Assembly (NCBI GenBank): GCA_039707655.1
Contig: CM077664.1
Coordinates: 202,920,195 to 202,984,194, forward strand
Direction of reading: 5' to 3'
Source of the DNA: Elymus sibiricus
Taxonomy: Eukaryota > Streptophyta > Magnoliopsida > Poales > Poaceae
DNA: 64,000 nucleotides
In this document: in pieces, positions 1 to 10,211 of the stretch
Layout: the number at the start of each line of letters is the position of its first letter
How positions within the stretch are numbered: the stretch's first letter is position 1
Translations under genes and position numbers: made by a program
The notes under the pieces: generated by a model
What the model was told of the DNA's origin: nothing
Seen by the model: the letters and a program-made list of their open reading frames with translations, nothing else
Database searches by the model: none

Positions 1-1027
1 AAAAGGTGATGCTTGTCGAGTCCCTTGGATTCAACCTCATGTCTGTCTCAATGCTTTGTGATCTTGATATGATTGTCATCTTTGGCAAATATAGATGCAT
101 TGTGATGTTGGAATCTGACAAATCCAAAGTCTTCGGAGGCTTTAGGAGAGGTGACTTGTATATTGTAGATTTCTCTACAGGTCCTCAGCTTACAACATGT
201 CTAATGGCAAAAGCTTCGGAATGATGGCTATGGCATCGACGACTTGGACATGCTGGAATGAGGAATTTGAGCACTCTCGTCAAGAAGAAGCATATCATTG
301 GCGTCGAGGGTGTCAAATTCATCAAGGATCACCTCTGTGGTGCTTGTGAGTCTGGAAAGATGACCAGAGCCAAGCATCAGGCGAAGACAATCATGACCAC
401 TACTCGTCCTTTTGAATTGCTTCATATGGATTTGTTTGGTCCCACACATTATGCCACACTAACCAATGCAGCGTCTCTCTACGGATTCATCATTGTTGAT
501 GACTACTCTCGCTACACCTGGGTGCACATCATTACCTACAAGACTGAAGTTTAGAATGTCTTCAGACGATTCTCCAATCGGGCCATGATGAATTATGGTC
601 TCAAAATCAAGCACATCAGGGGTGACAATGGCACTGAGTTCAAGAACACAGGCCTCGATGACTATCTTGATGAACTTGGTATTACTCATGAGCTCTCTGC
701 TCCCTACACTCCTCAGCAGAATGGAGTCGTGGAGCGCAAGAACAGAACCCTCATCGAGATGGCACGCACCATGCTTGATGAATACAAGACTCCTCGTCAC
801 TTCTGGCCCGAGGCAAATAACACTACATGCCACATCATCAACCGGGTATATCTTCACAAATTCTTCAAGAAGACATCATATGAACTCCTCGCTGACAAGA
901 AACCCAATGTGAGTTATTTCAAAGTCTTCGGTGCAAAATGTTGGATTAGAGATCCTCATCACAATTCTAAATTTGCACCGAAAGCACATGAAGGTTTTAT
1001 GCTTGGTTACGGAAAGGACTCGCACAC
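1..1027 (+). pseudogene. Copia polyprotein, gag-pre-integrase and integrase portion (left of the element A insertion)
   Basis: One reading frame runs through this piece with two in-frame stops, TGA at 222-224 and TAG at 552-554. It shows the integrase zinc-binding HHCC module: H-x4-H in WHRRLGH at about 230-250 and C-x2-C in LCGAC at about 332-346. The DDE core follows, with D in HMDLFGP, D in RGDNGTEF and E in QQNGVVERKN, so the catalytic triad is visible. The function would be integration of the element's cDNA. The frame is cut at 1027, where element A begins, and resumes at 17697. The stops make it non-functional. Upstream parts (gag, protease) lie outside the window. Confidence 0.93.
1023..1027. 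repeat. Target-site duplication CACAC, left copy
   Basis: The five bases CACAC directly precede the TG of element A at 1028 and match 17692-17696, which directly follow its terminal CA. Removing the element and one copy gives continuous Copia coding sequence, which confirms the insertion. Confidence 0.96.
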
Positions 1028-2587
1028 TGATACGTCTCCAACGTACCTATAATTTTTGATTGTTCCATGCTGTTATAATATCAATCTTGGATGTTTTTAT
1101 AATCATTTACAGCAATTATATATCATTTTTGGAGACTAACCTATTAACTTAGTGCCCAGTGCCAGTTGCTGTTTTCTGCCTTGTTTTTGTTTTACAGAAA
1201 ATCAATACCAAACGAAGTCCAAATGCCATGAAACTTTTTGGAGATTTTTATTGGACAAGATAAACACTGGAAGCTTCGAGAGAGGGCCAGAAGATGAAGG
1301 AGTGGGCCACGAGGCACCAGGGCGCGCCCAAGGGGGGGTGGCGCGCCCTGGTACCTCGTGGGGCCCACCCAGCTCCGTTTGACCTAATTCCAGCACTATA
1401 AATTCAGAAAAAATCAGAAACCCTCAGGGAAGTCCACGAAATACTTTTTACGCCGCCACAAGTTTCTGTATCAGAGAGATCCCATCTGGGGTCCTTCTCC
1501 GGTGATCTGCCGGAGGGGGAATCGATCACGGAGGGGTTCTACATCAACCTTGCTGCCCTTCCGATGATGCGTGAGTAGTTTACCACAGACCTTCGGGTCC
1601 ATAGGCAGTAGCTAGATGGCTTCTTCTCTCTTTTTGATCTTCAATACAATGTTCTCCTCGATGTTCTTGGAGTTCTATCCGATGTAATCACTTTTTGCGG
1701 TGTGTTTGTTGGGATCCGATGAATTGTGAGTTTATGATCAGATTATCCATGAAATTATTTGAGTCTTTGCTGCACTCTTTTATGCATGATTATTATAGCC
1801 TCGTATTTCTTCTCCGATCTATTGATTTGGTTTGGCCAACTAGATTGATTTATCTTGCCATGGGAAGAGGTGCTTTGTAGTGGGTTCGATCTTGCGGTGC
1901 TCAATCCCAGCGACAGAAAGGGACATGACACGTATGTATCGTTGCTATTAAGGGTAAAAAGATGGGGTTTATTCATACGTGAGTTTATCTTGTCTACATC
2001 ATGTCATCGTTCTTAAGGCATTACTCCGTTCTTATGGACTTAATACACTAGATGCATGCTGGATAGCGGTCGATGTGTGGAGTAATAGTAGTAGATGCAG
2101 GTGGGAGTCGGTCTACTAATCTTGGACGTGATGCCTATATACATGATCATTGCCTTGGATATCGTCATGATTATTTGCTTTTCTATCAATTGCTCAACAG
2201 TAATTTGTCTACCCACTGTATGCTATTTTCTTGAGAGAAGCCTCTAGTGAAATCTATGGCCCCCGGGTCTATCAAAATCATATTACTAAAACCCTAAAAA
2301 TATTGCTGCCATTTTCTTTTTTTTATTTTATTTTGTATTTTTGTTTCAATCTATCTATCTATCACATACAATTTAATCTTGCAATTGACCGCCGAGAGAT
2401 TGACAACCTCTCGTTTGCGTTGGGTGCAAGGATTTGTTGTTTGTGTGCAGGTGCTTCTAACGAGGTGTTGTGTGATTCTCCTACTGGTTCGATAACCTTG
2501 GTTTCATAACTAAGGGAAATACTTATCTCTACTGTGCTACATCATCCTTCCTCTTCGGGGAAATACCAACGCAAGCTACAAGTAGCA
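1028..2587 (+). repeat. Element A 5' LTR
   Basis: This 1560-bp LTR starts TGATACGTCTCC and ends AAGTAGCA, matching 16128-17691 along its length with scattered substitutions. A TATA box is at 1397-1403 and the tRNA-Asp primer site starts 11 bases after its end. No coding sequence is credible inside it. Confidence 0.95.
1397..1403 (+). promoter_or_regulatory. TATA box of element A 5' LTR
   Basis: TATAAAT follows a GC-rich stretch within the LTR and recurs at the equivalent place in the 3' LTR (16500-16506). It is the likely core promoter for the element transcript. Confidence 0.6.
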
Positions 2588-2598
2588 GGAAGAATTTC

Positions 2599-2616
2599 TG
2601 GCGCCGTTGCCGGGGA
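2599..2616 (+). promoter_or_regulatory. Primer-binding site complementary to tRNA-Asp
   Basis: TGGCGCCGTTGCCGGGGA is the complement of the 3' end of plant tRNA-Asp(GUC) including its CCA tail. It lies 11 bases after the 5' LTR and fixes the priming site for minus-strand DNA synthesis. The equivalent site in element C (34709-34726) has one mismatch. Confidence 0.92.
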
Positions 2617-2848
2617 GACATCATCAACATCTATCAAGTACCTTTGCATAAACTCTCATCTCCTTGCATTTACTTTATTTGCCATTTGCCTCTCGTTTTC
2701 ATCTCCCCCACTTCTAAAACGTTTTTACAAAAATACAAAAATATTTTTTCGTTTGCCTTTTTCTTGTTTGCTTCTTTACTTGCTTGTTTTTATTGCCTTC
2801 ATGTCGAACACACAAGAACAGAAACTAAAAGTAAAATTATAAGATACT

Positions 2849-4225
2849 ATGGATTCACTTAAAGTTTACTACTTGTGTCATCTTCGATCCATTGTTGCTC
2901 GTGCTGAAACCCCAACTAGTTTAGTTGAGGGAAAATCTTTAAAGGAGCATGCTCATTTTGTGCATCACTGTTTGTCTGAAAAAGGGAGACTCTTATGGCG
3001 TCAAATAAATTGTTTGCTATGCTATGCTTGGAATCTATGTGAAATTTATGATTTTACTTGTTGCTCTAAGAACCCTAAAAAACACCTTCCCTACCTATGT
3101 GAGTTTAATGATAATGAAATCTTGTCTTCTTATGCCAAGGGTGTTTATAATTACTATGATATCGAACAAATTGAAGAATTTGTTGCTTTTAAGGGTGCTT
3201 ATGAAGTTGCTTCTTTGATTGAAAAGTATGATATTACTTTTCACAAATCTGAAAATTTTGCCATACTTAAGTATTGCTATGAAAATTATGCATCTAATGC
3301 CTATGTTAGTGAATTTATTGAGAGAATGTCTACTGCTTTGGAAGGAAATAATGATACACATGAATCTATAGATAATCATGATTCCAATGATTCGATTGAA
3401 ATATCCCCTCTTGATGAACATGATGCTTGTTATTCTTGTGGCCATGATGCCAATATTAAAGATGCTTATAGAGATGAACTTGCTATAGTTCCTTATGTTA
3501 AAAATGAAATTATTGCTATAACACCCATACTTGATAGCCCCTCGAATGAAAAGCATGATTGCAATGATGTTACTATAAATTCTGTTAGTGTCAATTGTGC
3601 TAATGATATGCAAAATCACAAGCTTGGGGATGATAATTTTGTCATGTCCACTACTTATTGCAATGATCATGATTGGGGTGATAATGCTTTTTATGATCTT
3701 GAAAATTTATTTAAGCCTCATGATGAATATGTTATTGATAATAAAATTTGTAACACTATTAAAAGTGGGTTTGGAAGAGCGTCAACTTTAGGTAATAATG
3801 ATCCCACTACTTTGGAGAATTATCAATCTTATGAAATTTTTGATAAAAGTTGGTTTGGAGAGGTCATAACTTTCGTTGATGATAATCCCACTATTTTGGA
3901 AGATAATAAAAAATGTATGCATGTGGATCATGATGAGAATATTTTATATGATAGCTATATTGTTGAATTTGATTATGATCCTACATGTAATTATTATGAG
4001 AGAGGAAAATATGGTTGTAGAAATTTTCATGTTACTAAATTACCTCTCGTTATGTTGAGATTGTCAATGTTTTACTCCTCTCCTTTGCATATGCTAGATA
4101 TTTCTCGTCTTGATAATTTGTCTGCATATAAAATCCCTATGCATAGGAAGTATGTTAGACTTAAATGTGTTTGTCACATGTATTATGATGCTCTCTTTGT
4201 GCTTCAATTCTTATCTTTCATGTGA
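2849..4225 (+). CDS. Element A ORF, 458 aa, unknown function
   Basis: An open frame of 458 codons starts at an ATG 233 bases after the primer site. I recognise no family. The protein is rich in Asp, Asn, Glu, Tyr and His. The N-terminal third (residues about 1-160) is His/Cys-bearing and looks alpha-helical; the middle is acidic. The C-terminal 35 residues carry KIPMHRKYVRLK followed by a hydrophobic CHM..DALFVLQF tail. Element C encodes a 298-aa version sharing NDMQ(N/S)HKLGD, a GFG....TL motif, a DSYIVEF...NYYERG motif and the KIPMHRK(Y/W)VRLK tail, but lacking most of the N-terminal third. No zinc knuckle or enzyme motif is visible. A diverged Gag-like or RNA-binding role is possible but unproven. 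The uninterrupted length and shared motifs suggest it was under selection. Confidence 0.75.
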   Translation: MDSLKVYYLCHLRSIVARAETPTSLVEGKSLKEHAHFVHHCLSEKGRLLWRQINCLLCYAWNLCEIYDFTCCSKNPKKHLPYLCEFNDNEILSSYAKGVYNYYDIEQIEEFVAFKGAYEVASLIEKYDITFHKSENFAILKYCYENYASNAYVSEFIERMSTALEGNNDTHESIDNHDSNDSIEISPLDEHDACYSCGHDANIKDAYRDELAIVPYVKNEIIAITPILDSPSNEKHDCNDVTINSVSVNCANDMQNHKLGDDNFVMSTTYCNDHDWGDNAFYDLENLFKPHDEYVIDNKICNTIKSGFGRASTLGNNDPTTLENYQSYEIFDKSWFGEVITFVDDNPTILEDNKKCMHVDHDENILYDSYIVEFDYDPTCNYYERGKYGCRNFHVTKLPLVMLRLSMFYSSPLHMLDISRLDNLSAYKIPMHRKYVRLKCVCHMYYDALFVLQFLSFM

Positions 4226-4871
4226 GCATCATTGAAATCTCAAAGCCTATCTTAATGGTTATAAAGAAAGAGCTTGTTGGGAGGCAACCCAATAAATAAA
4301 ATAAATTTTTCTGTTATTGTGTGTTTTCACAATTATGCTACTGGTATGATTGTGTTTTTGTGTTTTTAATTAATGTTTGTGCCAAGTAAAGCCTTTAGGA
4401 TGATTTGGAAGATAGTATAATTGATGCTGTTTGAAAACAGAAAGTTTTGCGTCCAGTGTTGAAATTTTGGTTTTTCTCTGGAATGTCAGAACCTTCTGAA
4501 TTTTTTACACAATATTTATATATGAATTTTCCACGTCGTCCTAATTTTTCAGAATTTTCGGAGTTACAGAAGTATGATCATAATTCAGATTTCTACAGAC
4601 TGTTCTGTTTTTGACAGATTCAGTTTTTGATGCACTACTTGCTTGTTTTGATGAATCTATGGATTGTATCCGGGGGTATAAGCCATGGTGAAGTTAGAGT
4701 ACAGTAGGTATAATGCAAAAATAAAATATGAATGGGTTTGCAACAGTACTTATAGTAGTGATTTATTTTGTTATACTAACGGATCTCACGAAGGTTTTGT
4801 TGAGTTTTGTGTGATTGAAGTTTTCAAGTTTTGGGTGAGATCACGATGGATGAAGGAATAAGGAGTTGCAA
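4226..4871 (+). other. Element A non-coding internal region with post-ORF stem-loop
   Basis: No gene is seen. Just after the stop codon, TTGGG (4277-4281) and CCCAA (4288-4292) can pair as a short stem; the same stem sits after the element C ORF (35775-35790). The remainder is AT-rich and shares blocks with element C, such as an ACAGACTGTTCTGTTTTTGAC-like segment near 4595-4617 and the GTTTTGTGTGATTGAAG segment near 4806. Confidence 0.6.
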
Positions 4872-4876
4872 AAGCC
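4872..4876. repeat. Target-site duplication AAGCC, left copy
   Basis: AAGCC precedes the TG at 4877 and is repeated at 14201-14205 right after the CA at 14200. Joining the flanks restores sequence matching element C around 36350-36375, so the boundaries are well supported. Confidence 0.85.
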
Positions 4877-7200
4877 TGTCACGCCCAATATGCGGTCCTA
4901 TTCTCATGGGACTCGAAAATCCCACTAAGGATAGAAGCGCATATCGGAGACGCTTCGCAAGGTGGATATCATTACATCATACCATGTACTGAATAGATGA
5001 GAATACCAGATAAAGGCTTACACTCGCCACAACCTACAGCATTAATACATGAATACAACAGTACATAGCAACATCATACAGAAGATCAGGATCCGACTAC
5101 GGATGAAATCAAACGAAAAAGAAGAACGACATCCACCCTGCTAATCCCAGGCTGCCAACCGGGAACCCATCCTATGATTGATGAAGAAGAAGAAGCAGAA
5201 GAAGAACTCCAAAAGCAAACATGCATCGCTCTCACGTCAAAGCATCGCTTTACCTGTACCTACAACTGTTGTTGTAGTAATTTGTGAGCCATGAGGACTC
5301 AGCAATCCCATTACCATGGGTATCAAGACTAGCAAAGCTTAATGGGTATGGAATGGTTAAGTGGTGAGGTTCCAGCAAGCACTAAGCATTGTATGGTGGC
5401 TAACTTACGAGTACAAGAATAAGAAGAGTAAACTACGCATAACGGTCGCAAACTAGTAATGATCAAGAAGTGATCCTGAACACCTACTTATGAGTCAAAC
5501 ATAACCCCACCGTGTTCACTTCTTGGTTCAAACCTCACAAGAACAGACGATCACGGTTACGCACACGGTTGGTGTATTTTAATTAAATTTAGTGTCAAGT
5601 TCTCTACAACCGGAGGTTATAAATTTCCAAGTCGCCACATAACCGCGGGCACGGCTTCGCGAAAGATTTAACCCTGCAGGGGTGCTCCAAGTAGTCCATT
5701 ATAAATTACCACACGCATCCGATGGAACATCCTCACACCATGATAACACGATGCTTACGATAAGGAATCCCGGTGGACAAGCCATTCGTAATAGGTAAAA
5801 CTAAACCAGCAAGACCTCCCGACGTGTCGACGATCCCGATAGGAGCCGCGTATCTCGTTCTCAGGACACGGCGGATGAGCTATGGTTACAACGACCAAGT
5901 CCACAAGTTGCCCCGGGCGGCGCCGCAAGCTGCTCTAGTTTTGGACCAACACTCATGAGGAGCACTGGCCCGGGTTGTTGATTAATTATCCTCGGGGTCC
6001 GTAAAGTCCCTATGCAAATTTTAGTTGTTATTAGGCAAATGGAGTACCAATGTTCGGCCTTGCTGGAGAAGTTTATCCTAAAACGAATGATCAGGGGGGT
6101 TCCCATATGCCCCACATGTGTTAGAAGCGCTCATCAAGGAACATAACACCGGTATTACGGAAGCTAGGGTGGCATGAGTGGAACAAAACACCAGGCAAAA
6201 GGCCGAGCCTTCCACACACAACCAAGTATATAGATGCATTAATTAAATAAGAAATATTGTGATATCCCATGATATCCATGTCCCAACATGGAACAAACTG
6301 CAACTGCACCTGCAACTAGCAACGCTATAAGAGGGGCTGAGCAAAGCGGTAACATAGCCAAACAACGGTTTGCTGGGTAGTGGAGGTTAGAGGCTGTATC
6401 ATGACATTTGGGAGGCTGAGCAAACAAGTGGTAGGTAGCGAGACATAGCGATAGCATCGAGACAACTAGCAAGCAAAGATAGTAGAGATATCCAAGGTAA
6501 TGATCATCTTGCCTGAAATCTCGCTCGGAAGAAGATCGAATCCATGAAGAAGACGAATAATCGTAGACGAACGAATCCTCACTCCGAAACGTTACCGGAC
6601 CATCAAGAAGAAGCACAACCAGAAAGAAGCAAACAACATGGTAAACACACAAACATAATCATGGCATAATGCATAACCAAGTATGATGCATGTCCGGTTT
6701 AAATGAGTCATGGCATGGCAAAATGCAACAAGCAAATACTACACGTTAAGTGAAGCTCAATATGCAACGAGTTGCATATTGACGAAACTCCACATCAATT
6801 ATTTAGTTCGCTCCCGTTTATGCTACTCATCAACATTAAATGTTGTTAAACATGGCAAGAGATGAAGCATAATTAATCTACCTATCTAGACAATTTAAAT
6901 GAGGCCGGAAACAACACAAAACAATTCCGGAAAAACCCCATATGTAAATCTCGAATTTGCTACTGTTCTGCCTAAAATAATATTTTATTGCTGTTGAACA
7001 TGAAAAGTAAGAGCACCATGTTATTCTACACGTTTTTCTACACAAGTTACATATATAATTTATTTAATTCGGAGCTACGGTTATTTAGTTATGAAATAAA
7101 CCATTTTAGCATGTCATTTATGCAAATTAATGCAAACAACAATTTTAATGTTGTTAATATGCATGAGGATGAAATATTCAAGTTATATGCAAGTTTTATG
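4877..7200 (-). repeat. Inverted LTR fragment (left arm)
   Basis: Read on the minus strand this matches the last 2.3 kb of the forward LTR at about 11500-13853, including the shared GCATATTGGGCGT end. The right limit is approximate because similarity fades. Several percent of sites and small indels differ, so this is an old copy. It has no credible ORF. Confidence 0.8.
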
Positions 7201-10200
7201 AAGATGTTGAGATTAAGCATGATATGGAGTATTTGTCGCCATGGCGGAGAGAAATGGGTGCCATGGCGGCGAAAAACGGAAATGGTGCCACGGCAACATA
7301 TCGGTTCCGGTAACTCGATTGAGCTACCGGTGCAAGGAACAAGTGTGCACCCAATATCAAGGAACAAGTTTGGTCTCGTGGTGTCTTAATGAGCCCTTGT
7401 AGCTTTGCTACGGCTCGGGGATGCTTCGTATGTCAAGGACAGCAATGTCCTTGATGGTCGCTGTAAGATTGAGCCCGTGTGGGCCCCACCACAAAAATTT
7501 CGGACGAAATCTCTGTCATATGTTTGTCTTGGCTTATTCTTCAAGCCAAATCCTTTGTTTTGTTCTTGTTGTGGTATTCGAGTTGCTTCGAAGTCAAGTG
7601 TTGATCCATGCCTTTCTAAGAGGTGTTCTCATATTTCTATGGGATTGCTAATCCTTCATGTAAATTCTTTTCAACCGACGTGCTTCTCTTCAAGTTATTC
7701 CATACGAGCGCCGTTGAGAAACCTGAGGATTTGTTCGTTTCACCCGTCCCAAGTTGTCTTTCTTTTTTCCACCCTCCCACCCTTTTCCTTCGCGGAGTCA
7801 GTGATCTCAAATCAAGTATCCGTTTCATTCATGAGAAGTCTCTCCAATTTTTTCCCTTCAATGTTCTTAGCCGGTGATTTCTCGTGAAGATGCTCAAGAG
7901 CTACAAGTTCATCATTCTTCGTTCTCGTTTTCTTCTCCGGTGGTCTAAATTCAAGATTTCGTTGGTCATCTTATCCTTTTCTTTTATTCAAATGTTTTCC
8001 TGTGTTGGAAGTTCGTATCCAAGCTTCTCTTGTTTATTCGCCTCTCTCTATTCTTTTCCCGGTGCGAAGAAATTATCTCAGAAGTTTCATGTTTCCATTC
8101 GAGATCCGTTCGTTCCATTTTGAGGTTGTTAATTCATTCAAGCCATTTAATTCAACCGGTGCAATCTCTATTTCAAGCAATTGTTCCAACGGTGTTTCTT
8201 TTGAGTGGGCCCATAACCCACAGGTCTTTTCCCAGGTTCTTACCTGGCTCTTCTAATTTTCCCGGAGTTATTCTCAAATTCTTTCAAGTGTGACGTAAGA
8301 ATGAATTTCATCAGTCAGATGCCTTCTCCAAGTTCAATTTCAAATTCTTTTCATCTTTGCCTCAACCTTTGTATTCTTCATTATTCCGGAGTATCTCACA
8401 AACTCTTCATGGTGGTTCTCGTCGTCATTCTCAGCATTGGAAGACCAAAGAAGAATTTCTCTCATCCGTTCTCTTGAAGATTCGTGGTTCTAGCTTCATG
8501 CCATCCTCACAGTTGTTTTCGATTGTGATAAATTCTTTTCATACCCACCCGGAGCATTTCTTGAGTCCTTTCCATTTTCGATTCTTCGGAGGTCATCATT
8601 TCAGAATTCTTCATTCTCAATGTTCATCTCTTGTTCTCAATTCTTCCGGTGCATCGTCAAAGTATCCTCTAATCAACTCATGATCTCTTCGTTCTCTTGT
8701 ATCTAAATTCCCTCCTGTATCTTCGTTCGTTTTCTATTTCTTCCCAGCGATTCGTCTCTTTTCTTTGTTCGTTTTCAATTCTTACGGTGGTTTGTTCAAC
8801 ATTCCTCTTCATTTGTTACCAATCATTCATTCGTTCTTTCCAATCCTACCGGTGGTTCGTTGAAGGCCTTCCCAAGTTGGCGCTATATCTCTCTTCAATC
8901 TTGTCAAGAAGAATAAGTAGTATGCAAATCCATTGCTTTTCATCAATATTTTGATGAAGGATAGACATATCATAATTCTTATTCTTGTTTCATGGAGGTG
9001 ATTTAATTCCTTCTTCCGGAGTTTGTTCATGATGAATAAATTCTCGATTCAAAGTTGCTCGTCTTTCTTTTCCGGAGTTCAAAGTTTTTCTCATTATCTC
9101 GTCATGAAGCTCCATCTAAATCATTGCAAGGCTTCAAATCTTAATCTTTTCAACATTCACTTCTTTTCTAGCATCCTTTCATTTCCGGAGTTCTTCCAAG
9201 AGGTTCTTCATGGTGGTTCATTAAGGATTTAATTCATTCTCGAAGTGTTCTTCAAGATTCTTTCTCGAAGCTAAGATCCTCCAAGCTATACTCTGAAATA
9301 AACATGATGTTCAACACATGTTTTGTTTTGAGGAGCTCAAACATGTTTTATCTTCCATTCTGATGTGCAAATCCTTTCTACCTTGTCTTTTGAGGTGGTG
9401 CTATGTCGTTTTTGACAATTTCCCTTCGTGGTTTATGATTCACAAGTTGTCAGGAGTGAGATATGTTAAACCCATCATTTTCTCTTCGCCCAGGAGATCT
9501 TTTCAACACATCAATCTATTCGTTGGAGTTATCTTGGTATAAATTTCACCTAAAGCCTATCCTAAGGATTGGTGCTAATGTGGTGCTCATCAATGTTCCA
9601 AGTTTCTCATTCTCTTCTCGATGAAAGAGGTTTTCATCTCTTCGAGATCTCATGCAATCAATTCTTTCCGTTAGTGGCAGGTTTTCACCTCAAATGTTGA
9701 GATGTTTTTCATAAGCCCACGAGAAGCATATGTTTTGGTTGTTGGTTCTTTCAACAACTCCGTTCAAGCCTTTCTCATAAGGTTGTTCTTTCAAGCTCTT
9801 TGTGGTAGGAGATGTTGGTTTCTCTTCTACATTCTTTTCATTCCATTGTTTCATTTGTTCCGGAGGCATTGCGTTGTTGCTCTCGTCAAGTATCATCCCA
9901 TCTTGTCTAAATCATGTTAATTCCTTTCATTTTCAACTGGAGTGCTGTCTAAATCCTTTCTCTTCCTTTGTTTCATGACTGTGCAACCTTCAAAGTTCTC
10001 GTTGTGTACTTTGTTCCTCTTTTCTGACGGAGTGTTTTAGACATCGTTCATCTCTGTTGCACCCTCTCTTTCGAGTTGTTCAACCTCTCAAGGTTCATTG
10101 GTTTCATTCTTTTGTCAAGAAGCAACTTAGTTTTACCTCTTCATCTTCCTCTTCATCTTCCGGCTCCTTCCTAAGATCTCGGGTCAAGATCTTCTGTTAG

Positions 10201-10211
10201 TGGGGGAGAGT
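7201..10211 (+). other. Degenerate Gypsy 3' UTR, pyrimidine-rich, no gene
   Basis: About 7490-7515 holds an AATTTCGGACGAAAT segment resembling the sequence that follows the pol stop codon in chromovirus-type Gypsy elements. From there to 10200 the plus strand is strongly T/C-rich, with recurring TTCCGGAG and TTCATGGTGGTTC words. It ends in the purine tract GTGGGGGAGAG just before the LTR. I see no ORF with recognisable domains; the frames here are low-complexity. Bases 7230-7440 contain short CCATGGCG and CCGGT(A/G) repeats of unknown origin. Confidence 0.5.
10199..10211 (+). promoter_or_regulatory. Polypurine tract before the Gypsy LTR
   Basis: The purine-rich GTGGGGGAGAGT immediately precedes the LTR start TGTGGCGCCCCG, as expected for plus-strand DNA priming. 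Confidence 0.7.

Noticed and set aside
2599..2616. tRNA-Asp gene
   Set aside because: Only the 18 bases complementary to the tRNA 3' end are present; it is a primer-binding site.
3095..3670. 191-codon minus-strand frame opposite the element A ORF
   Set aside because: It is an Ile/Asn-rich shadow created by the AT-rich plus-strand ORF.
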